Assembly: GCA_913060975.1 (NCBI GenBank)
Contig: CAJXVC010000003.1
Coordinates: forward strand, 124,001-188,000
From: an uncultured Gammaproteobacteria bacterium
Lineage (GTDB): Bacteria; Pseudomonadota; Gammaproteobacteria; Pseudomonadales; Pseudohongiellaceae
Direction: 5' to 3'
Length of the DNA: 64,000 bases
How positions within the stretch are numbered: the first letter of the stretch is position 1; each line of letters starts with the position of its first letter. The translations under genes were made by a program, and so were the position numbers. Below, piece by piece: positions 26,198-34,015 of this stretch. A model generated the notes under the pieces. That model did not search any database, was not told where the DNA came from, and saw only the letters and a program-made list of their open reading frames with translations.

Positions 26198-26384
26198 TAT
26201 TATTATCCACTCGGCGACTAGGGAGGGTCGGCTCGCTTACCGACCGCCCATTATAGAACAAATGCTCGGTACCGCCATAACAGCGGGGCAAGTATTTACT
26301 GTTTTTTTAAAGGTCGCAGGCTGGGGCGATTGGGTTCATCGCCGCTAGCGGGGTTACATGAAAATTATATTGCTTGCTCTGGAC

Positions 26385-26696
26385 CTATGGACATTGGTAG
26401 ACAATAAAAGCCTGAACGCCATCGCGGATGACGGTTTCCGGGACTATGGTATTGCCACCCATGGCACCGGCATCATTGCGAGCCAGTACCAGGAGTTCTT
26501 CCTGCAGACGGTTACCACTGCGGTCTACAGTCGCCACATCATCCATCGTGCGTGCGGTCGTGCGACCCAGGCGCGTGCACTGCGTCACCGCGGCCGCCAC
26601 AGCAACCTCAACAGTTTCGCCTTCAGCGGTGAGTTGCACCCAGGTACAGCTACTCAACAGTACAGCAAGGCTTATCAATGGCAGGCTACGGGTCAT
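26385..26696 (-). CDS. DUF4156-like small lipoprotein
   Basis: A 103-residue exported lipoprotein with a clear lipobox (L-L-S-S-C, Cys17). The mature part contains V-A-V-A-A-A-V-T-Q-C-T, L-A-R-N-D-A-G-A-M-G-G-N-T-I-V, and ends V-Y-Q-C-P, matching the short envelope lipoproteins grouped as DUF4156. The conserved Cys pair probably forms a disulfide. Function is unknown. It is monocistronic and divergent from the SDR gene. Confidence 0.78.
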   Translation of the reverse strand: MTRSLPLISLAVLLSSCTWVQLTAEGETVEVAVAAAVTQCTRLGRTTARTMDDVATVDRSGNRLQEELLVLARNDAGAMGGNTIVPETVIRDGVQAFIVYQCP

Positions 26697-26876
26697 GGCT
26701 AACTCCTCAGAAGAGATGGCAAATGCGGGGCATCAGAGCGTGATATGGTAGCATCCTCGCAGGATCAGATAACTAGCTAAATTGGCTCCGGCCAGCATTT
26801 ATTTCGGTCGAACTATCTACAGCATTGAAAACAACAAAACCCCAATGGGAATAACAACTTAGTCAAGGAGAGCAGC

Positions 26877-27602
26877 ATGACAGCAGCAACACTCGCCGGT
26901 AAAAACGTCGTCATCATCGGAGGCACTGCCGGCATTGGTTTAGCCACAGCTATTGCCGCGGCGGAACAAGGCGCCAAAGTTTGGGCAGCAGGGCGTAGCG
27001 AAGCCAATTTGGAAAAAGCCCGAACGGTAGCCAACGGCAAATTCGAGGTGCGTCAGGCCGACACACATGATGCCGAAGCGTTGCAAAAGATATTTGAGGA
27101 AGTCGGTACGATTGACCATCTGGTTTCTGCCGCTGTGGGTGGTGAGCGCACGCTGAAACCCTTTCTGGAGCAGACGGATGAGCAATTCAAAGCGGCATAT
27201 GACAAGTTGTGGGGTTATTGCAAAGTAGTACGTACTGGCGCACCGTATCTGGCCGCTGATGGCGCTGTAACTCTGGTGAGCGGCTCACCGGCACGCAAGA
27301 TCAAACCAGCCCAGTCGCCACTGAGCTGTGTAGGTGCTTCGGTTGAAAACCTGGTGCGCTGCCTGGCAGTTGAGATGGCACCGATTCGCGTGAATGTGGT
27401 GTCACCTGGAACGGTAGACACAGCCATGTTCGATTTTATGGGTGATGAGAAAGAAGCCAATCTGAATGCCATGACCACAACCCATTTGATCAAGCGACCG
27501 GGCACTTCCGGTGAAGTGGCGCAAGGCTTGCTCTTCGTTATGAATAACAACTTTGTTACCGGCACTACTGTCGACGTCGATGGCGGCCGTATTCTTAGCT
27601 AA
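26877..27602 (+). CDS. SDR-fold oxidoreductase lacking the YxxxK catalytic pair
   Basis: Short-chain dehydrogenase/reductase fold, 241 residues, with the nucleotide-binding G-G-T-A-G-I-G near residue 15, the N-A-G-like S-A-A-V-G-G segment, the catalytic-Ser strand TLVSGSPARK and the SDR block R-V-N-V-V-S-P-G-T-V-D-T. The normal Y-x-x-x-K is replaced: the aligned stretch reads L-S-C-V-G-A-S-V-E-N-L, so both Tyr and Lys are missing. Either chemistry is altered or the protein is a binding or regulatory homologue. AAGGAG lies upstream of the ATG. The nitroreductase follows closely and is probably co-transcribed. Confidence 0.85.
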   Translation: MTAATLAGKNVVIIGGTAGIGLATAIAAAEQGAKVWAAGRSEANLEKARTVANGKFEVRQADTHDAEALQKIFEEVGTIDHLVSAAVGGERTLKPFLEQTDEQFKAAYDKLWGYCKVVRTGAPYLAADGAVTLVSGSPARKIKPAQSPLSCVGASVENLVRCLAVEMAPIRVNVVSPGTVDTAMFDFMGDEKEANLNAMTTTHLIKRPGTSGEVAQGLLFVMNNNFVTGTTVDVDGGRILS

Positions 27603-27665
27603 TGCGTAGCCTTGGATTACGAAGCACAGTTAAAGCAGTACACCGACAACACAGCAGGGGGAGCC

Positions 27666-28376
27666 GTGACTGACAGTTCTATGAAGAGCAAGAATGATCC
27701 GGCCATGCCGCTTGTAGACGCGATCTATGAGCGGCGTTCTGTGCGTGGCTTTCTGCAAAAAGAAGTGCCGCCGGAAATGCTCGAGCGTATCTTTACTATT
27801 GCCGCTCAGGCACCGTCCAACTGCAATGTGCAGCCCTGGAAAGTGTACGTCGCTTCAGGCGCACTCAAAGACCAATTGAGTGAGCAAATGGTAGCTAAAA
27901 TGAAGGCTGGCGAGACGCCCAACCCGGACTACGAGTATCGCGGTGATTTTGCGGATGAATATCGCCAGCGTCAGGTGGATTGTGCTGTAGCCTTGTATAC
28001 CAAGATGGGTATCGAGCGGCATGATCGGGAAGGGCGTATGCGCGCGGTTCTGCGCAATTTTGAATTCTTCGATGCGCCGCATATCGCCTTCATTGGTATG
28101 AATCCCAATTTTGGCACCACGGTCGCGCTGGATGTGGGCATGTGGGCACAGAATCTGATGCTGACACTGGTAGCATTCGGGCTACATAGCTGCCCTATGG
28201 GTACCATGCGCAATTTCCCTGAGTTGGTGCGTGATGCGTTCGATATTCAAGATGGCACGAAGATATTATTCGGGATAAGCTTTGGCTTTGAAGATACGGC
28301 AGTCCCGGCGAATGAAACGCGAACGACGCGTGACCCGATCACCAGCAATGTGATCTTCAAATCAGCTGCTGACTGA
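27666..28376 (+). CDS. Nitroreductase family FMN oxidoreductase
   Basis: Flavoprotein of the nitroreductase family, about 236 residues, reducing nitro groups, quinones or enones with NAD(P)H. The FMN-binding R-R-S-V-R-G-F and the loop A-P-S-N-C-N-V-Q-P-W are clear; the C-terminal I-L-F-G-I-S-F-G and R-x-x-R-D-P are typical. The GTG at 27666 is chosen because AGGGGGAG precedes it; a TTG at 27612 and ATG at 27681 are in the same frame. It directly follows the SDR gene, suggesting a shared substrate pathway. Confidence 0.87.
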   Translation: MTDSSMKSKNDPAMPLVDAIYERRSVRGFLQKEVPPEMLERIFTIAAQAPSNCNVQPWKVYVASGALKDQLSEQMVAKMKAGETPNPDYEYRGDFADEYRQRQVDCAVALYTKMGIERHDREGRMRAVLRNFEFFDAPHIAFIGMNPNFGTTVALDVGMWAQNLMLTLVAFGLHSCPMGTMRNFPELVRDAFDIQDGTKILFGISFGFEDTAVPANETRTTRDPITSNVIFKSAAD

Positions 28377-28596
28377 GCAGGGTGCTTGTAGGAGATCCAT
28401 GTGGGAAGCCATCGTGGAAAGCACTTTGACAAGTGGCAGTGACTGACCACAATACATTGGTTGTAACTGACAAAAATAAAATCCAATAGGCCGAAATGGA
28501 CTGCATTGCACCTCGCTGTGAAGTCTATAAAGTCTTAAGCCTCCAGAGTCTCGGATCACAGCGGCTTGGGCAAGAGCGAACCTACAGATACTAACT

Positions 28597-29088
28597 ATGA
28601 GTTTTAAACCTGTTGTACTACTTTACGATCTGAACAATGAAATGGTGGATGAATGCGCCAGACTAATTGGTCAGACTGGCCTTTATACAGCCATCAATAC
28701 TTACAATGAGACCAACGCAATAGAAGCGTTGCATCAGTATGATCGCGGCTTTGGTTTTCTGACCAACCGTCTGTCTTGCATTGTTACGGGTTGGAATAAT
28801 TACAAGCGCCCTCGTGACCAGTTCCTGTATCGCTTGCGTCAGGAAGAACGCAGAAGCCCGATGCGGACGCCAACTCCGGTTATCATCATTACTGAAGATC
28901 ATCGACTGGACTTAAAGCAGCGTGCGCTTGATCCAACAGATGGCTTCGTTGCTGCCTATCTGGACACTGAAAGTTTTCAGGAAGAGATCGCTGACACTCT
29001 CCACAAAATAGTGTTTGGCAAGCGCGCTCAGGAAATGAATTCTGTAGCGTTTGCCCGATTGCAGCGTGAATTGGAAGAGGACGAATAA
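28597..29088 (+). CDS. Uncharacterised receiver-like protein
   Basis: A 163-residue cytoplasmic protein of unknown function. Its layout (K-P-V-V-L-L-Y-D-L-N-N, then alternating hydrophobic strands, P-V-I-I-I-T-E, and a late A-Y-L-D) resembles a CheY-like receiver. The phosphorylatable Asp and the late Lys are not convincing: the expected third-strand Asp falls near S-C-I-V-T-G-W. It may be a degenerate receiver that works without phosphorylation. It sits 16 bp before a PspB-like membrane protein and is probably co-transcribed with it. Confidence 0.6.
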   Translation: MSFKPVVLLYDLNNEMVDECARLIGQTGLYTAINTYNETNAIEALHQYDRGFGFLTNRLSCIVTGWNNYKRPRDQFLYRLRQEERRSPMRTPTPVIIITEDHRLDLKQRALDPTDGFVAAYLDTESFQEEIADTLHKIVFGKRAQEMNSVAFARLQRELEEDE

Positions 29089-29104
29089 CCAGAGGAAAAC
29101 AGCT

Positions 29105-29362
29105 ATGTCAGAGGCACTTGAACTCTTTGCTGTGATGATGGCCGTGATGTTGCCGGTCAGTTTGATTGTTTTTATTAATCAATATTTTAAATACAAGAGC
29201 AGCGTACACAAGAAGTTGGGTGCACTGCATGATGAGATAAGCCAGCAGTCTACTGCTGAATTGGAATTAGAAGTCGCAGCACTGAAAGAACGTATCGTCG
29301 TGCTGGAACGCATTGTGACGGATCGTGGGTTCGAACTGGATAGTAAAATCAGCAACCTGTAG
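29105..29362 (+). CDS. PspB-like small membrane coiled-coil protein
   Basis: An 85-residue protein with one N-terminal membrane helix (about 6-27) and a charged helical tail with heptad spacing (L-E-V-A-A-L-K-E-R-I-V-V-L-E-R-I-V). This is the plan of phage-shock protein B and related envelope-stress proteins. The ATG at 29105 has GAGGAA about 9 nt upstream; a longer in-frame start inside the previous gene is unlikely. No PspA/PspC/PspF gene is near, so the PspB link rests on architecture alone. Confidence 0.6.
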   Translation: MSEALELFAVMMAVMLPVSLIVFINQYFKYKSSVHKKLGALHDEISQQSTAELELEVAALKERIVVLERIVTDRGFELDSKISNL

Positions 29363-29464
29363 TGGTGAGTAGAAATCAGACCGACGCCTCCAAATCGAAG
29401 CGCCAGTCCTTTTCTTTCAGCAAGTTAGCCTACCGGCTGAGTAATGCCCTTGGCCAGAAAACAA

Positions 29465-29833
29465 TCAGGGCATGCAGAAAAAGTTTAACTTGTTGCCATC
29501 CAGGTCACGAAAATAACCGCCATAAAAATTGTCTCCACGTGGGCCGGCCGGGCCTTCATCTGTAGCACCCAGTTCGATGGCCTTGTTATACATGGCATCT
29601 ACTTTTTCTTTGCTGTCGACTTGCAAGGCAATCATTACGCCATTGCCGACAGTAGCGGCTTGTCCATCAAATGGTTTGGTGATGGAGAAGCCTGGTTGAT
29701 CCGGTGCGATAGACCAGGCGATGAAGGTTTCCGTTTCCATGAAGCGCTTGGCGCCAAGCTCTCCCAGTAAAGCATCATAAAAAGCCGCTGATTTTTGCAA
29801 ATCATTTGTGCCCAGCGTGATGTATCCAATCAT
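29465..29833 (-). CDS. VOC (glyoxalase/bleomycin resistance) family protein
   Basis: Small vicinal-oxygen-chelate-fold protein, 122 residues, with two beta-alpha-beta-beta-beta modules. The opening MIGYITLGTNDLQKS-A-x-F-Y-D and the closing G-G-Y-F-R-D-L-D-G-N-K-L-N-F-F are typical of the glyoxalase-like subgroup. Enzymatic specificity is unknown; many such proteins are dioxygenases, isomerases or binding proteins. It lies just downstream of tag on the same strand and may be co-transcribed. Confidence 0.85.
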   Translation of the reverse strand: MIGYITLGTNDLQKSAAFYDALLGELGAKRFMETETFIAWSIAPDQPGFSITKPFDGQAATVGNGVMIALQVDSKEKVDAMYNKAIELGATDEGPAGPRGDNFYGGYFRDLDGNKLNFFCMP

Positions 29834-29870
29834 TTTCCATTTCTCCCAAGGTTAGTGCCAGCATGAGTTG

Positions 29871-30491
29871 CTATTGGCATTTTTTGACTTCTCGATAGCG
29901 AAAACAATTACTTGTGTGATCATTGACAAGCCCGGCAGCCTGCATATGCGCATAACAGATGGTGCTACCAACAAATTTAAAACCGCGCTTTTTCAAATCT
30001 TTGGACAGCGCATCGCTTTCCGGTGTTGTTGCTGGCACGTCGCCACGCTGCTTGCGCTTGCCGTCGAGTGGTTTGCCGCCGACGAACGACCATATGTAAT
30101 CTGTAAAGCTACCGCGCTCTTGCTGGAGCTCGAGAAAGAGTTTGGCGTTATTGCGTACAGCAAATATTTTGGCACGATTGCGGATCAGGCCGGTGTCGGT
30201 GAGTAATTTCTCCAGTGTGCTGTCACGCATGCGGGCGACTTTGACCGGATCAAAATCTTTGAAAGCGCGCCGGTAATTCTCTCGTTTACGTAAAACCGTT
30301 ATCCAGCTGAGCCCTGCCTGTTGGCCTTCAAGGCACAAGAATTCGAAATGTTTTTGATCGTCCCATACCGGGACGCCCCATTCTTCATCATGGTAAGCCA
30401 CGTACAGCGGATCATCGCCGGGCCACCAGCAACGTTTGTCGCGCTCTTGAGGAGTGGGGGACTGTTTCGCGTTAGCAGGCATAGTGGGCAT
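29871..30491 (-). CDS. tag: DNA-3-methyladenine glycosylase I
   Basis: Base-excision repair enzyme that removes 3-methyladenine from alkylated DNA, 206 residues. The ATG at 30491 has GAGGG upstream. The N-terminal R-C-W-W (Cys21) and Y-H-D-E-E-W-G (His34 and catalytic Glu in the E-x-W-G-V-P region), plus the C-terminal NDHTSNCF with His and Cys, make the four-residue zinc site of Tag. The HhH-like Q-Q-A-G-L-S-W and R-N-R-A-K-I motifs are present. Cytoplasmic; neighbours give no pathway. Confidence 0.95.
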   Translation of the reverse strand: MPTMPANAKQSPTPQERDKRCWWPGDDPLYVAYHDEEWGVPVWDDQKHFEFLCLEGQQAGLSWITVLRKRENYRRAFKDFDPVKVARMRDSTLEKLLTDTGLIRNRAKIFAVRNNAKLFLELQQERGSFTDYIWSFVGGKPLDGKRKQRGDVPATTPESDALSKDLKKRGFKFVGSTICYAHMQAAGLVNDHTSNCFRYREVKKCQ

Positions 30492-30704
30492 AGGGAGAAC
30501 CCTCAATCTGTGTTTTATTTGTTAGTCGATAACTGTATGGATATACAGTATAGTCTGCTTGTTTTTGTTTTGCCAAGTATTAGAGGCTATTTAATGGCGG
30601 TAGGTCGGGGATGGCAAGCCTATGGGTCGATTGATTGTGATTTTGTAGTTATTGGCGGTGTCGTGATGGCTTTGTTTTCGAGTCAGAGATACAGACCGCT
30701 CGAG

Positions 30705-31140
30705 CCCACCTGTCCAGCCCCCGTCCCGGGTGCCCTCTCTCCGCAAAGAAGCCGCTGGCTGCGCCACCGTCTTTTTGCTGCGCTCGGTGCTGGCCTTTGA
30801 CGGTGGGCTCGCGCAGCCCGCATCCCTGACTCTGGCTCCGAGTCGGCTGAAGACTTGTAAGTGGTTGTATATATGCGAAATGAAGAGGTATTCCTCTGTC
30901 TGAAAATGGAAACGCTAATTAATTGGCGGATAAGCGCGAGCTTATGGCGACATGTTGCTGCACTCAGAAACCGCCAAATTGCAAAAGGACAATGAACTCG
31001 CCGGCTGGTGAGCATGGGGTGTGTTTGTCTGCTCCTGCGTAAGAGCGCCAGCGCCGAACGCAGCAAACAGACTCGGCGTTAGCCGTGGCTGCTTTGTGTA
31101 GAGAGGGAACCCGGGACGGGCGCGGCGAGCAGGAGCGGAC
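30705..31140. repeat. Imperfect long inverted repeat element (about 435 bp)
   Basis: The left arm (about 30705-30830) and right arm (about 31020-31140) are imperfect reverse complements. The best blocks are a CGTCCCGGG-x-x-CCCTCTCT segment and a T-T-T-G-C-T-G-C-G-x-T-C-G-G-x-G-C-T-G-G segment. The arms enclose about 190 bp. No transposase is encoded. This looks like a MITE-like or dispersed species-specific repeat. Confidence 0.65.
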
Positions 31141-31189
31141 AAATACGCCTCATGCGCACTCACTCTAAAAAAGACGATCAACCAATAAA

Positions 31190-31219
31190 AAAGCCCAACA
31201 CTCTACAGTGTCGGGCTTT
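31190..31219 (-). terminator. Intrinsic terminator after the cytochrome c-PQQ dehydrogenase
   Basis: AAAGCCC-x-ACACT pairs with AGTGT-x-GGGCTTT around a CTAC loop. On the minus strand it is followed by a run of T residues, correct for the minus-strand dehydrogenase ending at 31270. Confidence 0.85.
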
Positions 31220-31269
31220 GAATTTATTCAATAAGCCAGCGTTAGCGCTAACTCAGAACAAGACAGTAG

Positions 31270-33483
31270 TTACGGCAATGCCAACGCCACGATCCTGGCC
31301 GGGTTACGAAAGTCACTGACTGCCATGACGATGTACTGCTTGCCGTCCAGCATGTAAGTCATCGGTACACCGGTGGCCGAGGCTGGCAGCGCAATATTGG
31401 CGACAGTGTCGCCAGTGGCTTTATCAACGGCATGCAGTACTGGATCACCGCCTGGACCTTCACCAAAGAACAACAGGCTCTTGGTAGCAATCAGGCCGGA
31501 CCGGGTTGGCTTGCCAGTGGGAGGCAGATCAACGCCTTCCAGCAGTGGATGGTTCTTGATCTCTTCCGGGGTGTCGCCATTGACGATTTGCCAGACGTGT
31601 TCGCCGCTGGTCAGATCGATCGCCGTAACGCGACCCCACGGTGGCTTGACCAGTGGAATACCATCGATAGATGGTGTGCGGCCGCCGCCCTGAATATAGC
31701 GCACGCTGGATGCTTCCGGATCATTGACCAGTGACAGCACGCTGGTTGCTGTGCGCGAGGGGACATAGATGATGCCGGTTTCCGGATCGTAGGCCGAGCC
31801 TTCCCAGTTGGAACCGCCGGTCGACGAGGGCAGGTGCAAGGTTCCTAATGTGCCGTCTTGCGGGTCCTGATACAGCGACGGTGGCGAGAACAATTCACTG
31901 AAGCGATAGTCCGCAGCGATTTTCTCAGCACGACGCTTGATCTCAGGAGTCAGGTCGATCAGGTCATCTTTCTGGAAACCCTGACGATCATAGGGCGCCG
32001 GTAACAATGGAAATGGTTGTGTTGCTGCTGTGCGCTCACCCGGGACGTCACTGCTTGGCACCGGGCGCTCTTCCACCGGGAACAGGGGCTCGCCGGTTTC
32101 CGGATCAAACATGAACAGATGCGACTGCTTCAAGGTCTGTACGACGGCAGGAGTGCCATCAGGCAAGTTGATGACCAGCGGTGCAGAAGGTGTATCCCAG
32201 TCCCAGATGTCATGGTGGGTGGTCTGGAAATACCATTGCATTTCGCCAGTCTTGTAATCGATCGCCACAGTAGAGCTGGCAAACAGATTGTCGCCAGGAC
32301 GATCGCCGCCGTAACGGTCGCCGGTGGCTGATTCTACCGGCAGAAAAGCCAGGCCCAAATCAGGGTCGGCCGACATGGGTGCCCAAACTCCGGCATTGCC
32401 TGTGTACGAGGCTGAATCTTCCAGCCAGGTTTCATAGCCAAGTTGCCCCGGCTCCGGAATCGTCTTGTAGGTCCACAATAGTTCGCCGGTGTTGGCATTG
32501 AAGCCGCGAATATCGCCTTTGACGTTACTGGCTGAAACAGGACGCATGCCAACGAGGTGTGCAGCACCGGCGATGACCACGTCATCGACAACCAGTGGTG
32601 GAAAAGAGATACCGATGTCCAGCTCTTCGCGGCCTGGTCCAAGGCGCAGTCCCTGTTGCAAGTCGACATAGCCGCCGGCGCCAAACGACTCTACCGGATC
32701 ACCGGTTACCGCATTCAGGGCCACAAGATAGTAGCCCGGGGTCATAGTGAAGATGATTTCCTGACCACCATTGTTGTAATAGGCAATGCCTTTTCCAGAA
32801 CCCTTGCGCGGCGCGTCATCGAAGCGTTCGCCTTCTTCCGGACGCCACATCCACAGTAGTTGGCCGGTTGCGGCATCCAGCGAAATGACGTTGCGGGTCG
32901 CGCCAGCAGTAGCAAACAGACGGCCGTTTACCATGAGTGGCGTAGTGACATTGAAAGTTTCAGCTTGCGGACCGAATGGTGCGGTATCCAGTGTCCAGGC
33001 GATTTCCAGATCGGCAACGTTGTCGGCGTTGATCTGATCCAGCGGCATGTAGCGCGTGGATTTTACGTTGCCGTTGAAATGCGTCCAGGGCTGGCTGCTG
33101 GCATCGCTGGTCACGGCGGCAACTTCGCGGGGATCGATCTCAAGATTGGCGAATTCAGCGTGCGCCAAAGTGCCACCTTCGATTGCGACGTTGCCAGACT
33201 CCAGAATATAGGCAGTCAGGTCATAGTATTCTTCGTCGCTAAGCGACCCAGGTGTTTCCGCGGGCATGGTCATGCGAATTTGTTCGAAGAGTTCCTGACC
33301 CGTGCGGCCCATCCAGCGGGCACGCAGGCGAGCATCCATCTCGACTGGCACGTGACAGCGGGAACATTCGTTGGTGAACAGTACCTGGCCGCGTTCGCTA
33401 TCGGCTTCCTGGGCACTGGCGGCAAGGGTTAGTGTTCCCGACAACAGGAACAGTAAGGCTCTAAGCACAGTCGCTCTCCTCAA
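31270..33483 (-). CDS. PQQ-dependent dehydrogenase with N-terminal cytochrome c domain
   Basis: Periplasmic quinoprotein of 737 residues. A signal peptide ends near A-S-A-Q. A class I cytochrome c domain (about 28-105) has heme motif C-S-R-C-H (40-44) and a candidate Met ligand in M-T-M-P. An eight-bladed PQQ propeller fills the rest, with repeated A-x-D-x-x-T-G-x-x-x-W-x-W blades. The H-H-D-I-W-D-W-D motif corresponds to the catalytic Asp of membrane glucose dehydrogenase, and a Lys in L-K-Q-S-H matches its second key residue. Electrons would pass from PQQH2 to the fused heme. It is paralogous to the genes at 51.0 and 59.1 kb, which lack the cytochrome. Substrate (sugar or alcohol) unknown. 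Confidence 0.92.
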   Translation of the reverse strand: MRRATVLRALLFLLSGTLTLAASAQEADSERGQVLFTNECSRCHVPVEMDARLRARWMGRTGQELFEQIRMTMPAETPGSLSDEEYYDLTAYILESGNVAIEGGTLAHAEFANLEIDPREVAAVTSDASSQPWTHFNGNVKSTRYMPLDQINADNVADLEIAWTLDTAPFGPQAETFNVTTPLMVNGRLFATAGATRNVISLDAATGQLLWMWRPEEGERFDDAPRKGSGKGIAYYNNGGQEIIFTMTPGYYLVALNAVTGDPVESFGAGGYVDLQQGLRLGPGREELDIGISFPPLVVDDVVIAGAAHLVGMRPVSASNVKGDIRGFNANTGELLWTYKTIPEPGQLGYETWLEDSASYTGNAGVWAPMSADPDLGLAFLPVESATGDRYGGDRPGDNLFASSTVAIDYKTGEMQWYFQTTHHDIWDWDTPSAPLVINLPDGTPAVVQTLKQSHLFMFDPETGEPLFPVEERPVPSSDVPGERTAATQPFPLLPAPYDRQGFQKDDLIDLTPEIKRRAEKIAADYRFSELFSPPSLYQDPQDGTLGTLHLPSSTGGSNWEGSAYDPETGIIYVPSRTATSVLSLVNDPEASSVRYIQGGGRTPSIDGIPLVKPPWGRVTAIDLTSGEHVWQIVNGDTPEEIKNHPLLEGVDLPPTGKPTRSGLIATKSLLFFGEGPGGDPVLHAVDKATGDTVANIALPASATGVPMTYMLDGKQYIVMAVSDFRNPARIVALALP

Positions 33484-33982
33484 TATAAGTAACTTTTCAG
33501 ACTCATCTCAATGTACTGCGGCGCACCGGGCGCCGGATATTACAGTGTTTGCCGTAGTCGTTAAAGTTTTCCGTACACTGCGGAAGATCGCTTTTGGCAA
33601 GGTCTCTTAATGTAAGAGTACGTCTACGCGATTTGCGTAGTTCAAAAAGATCGCTCAAATAGATAGCTCAAATAGCTGGTGCAACAGGCGCAAGGCCTAT
33701 TGCAGCTGTCTCGGATGTCTGGCAATTGGTTTTTTTATTGTCTGTCTATTGTTTCACAGGCGGGGCAATCCGAGGGCGCTGAACACACTACGTTGGCAAC
33801 CTCTTGGCGTATTTTGCCACGTTCCGGTGCGAGGCTCCGAAGGCCGTTACAAAGTATTACATTCAGACCCTTCAGATTATCGCTAAGCGGTTGATATTGC
33901 TGGATGTTTGGGATAATTTACCGGCCCACTTGCGACCGCTCGGAAAGCGGACTCGCATTGCCCCCCAGGAGAGATAAAAGCA
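33484..33982. other. Intergenic region between divergent genes
   Basis: About 500 bp, no convincing gene. It contains a hairpin CTACGC-GATTT-GCGTAG (33624-33640) and a 13-bp near-tandem repeat starting GCTCAAATAG at 33653 and 33666. Promoters for the cytochrome c-PQQ gene and the CBM9/DUF5916 gene should lie here. Confidence 0.45.
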
Positions 33983-34015
33983 ATGAACAAGTAACTACGT
34001 CTGCCGCGTCTGGCA

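Larger units (their letters stand above)
30492..31269. other. Gene-free region holding an inverted-repeat element and a terminator
   Basis: About 780 bp without a credible protein gene. Open frames on both strands are low-complexity Arg/Ala/Gly-rich and fall inside the inverted-repeat element at about 30705-31140. The right edge holds the terminator of the PQQ dehydrogenase gene. Confidence 0.6.

Noticed and set aside
30321..30800. Plus-strand open frame of 159 codons across tag
   Set aside because: It mostly overlaps the well-supported tag gene on the opposite strand, and its tail is inside the inverted-repeat element.
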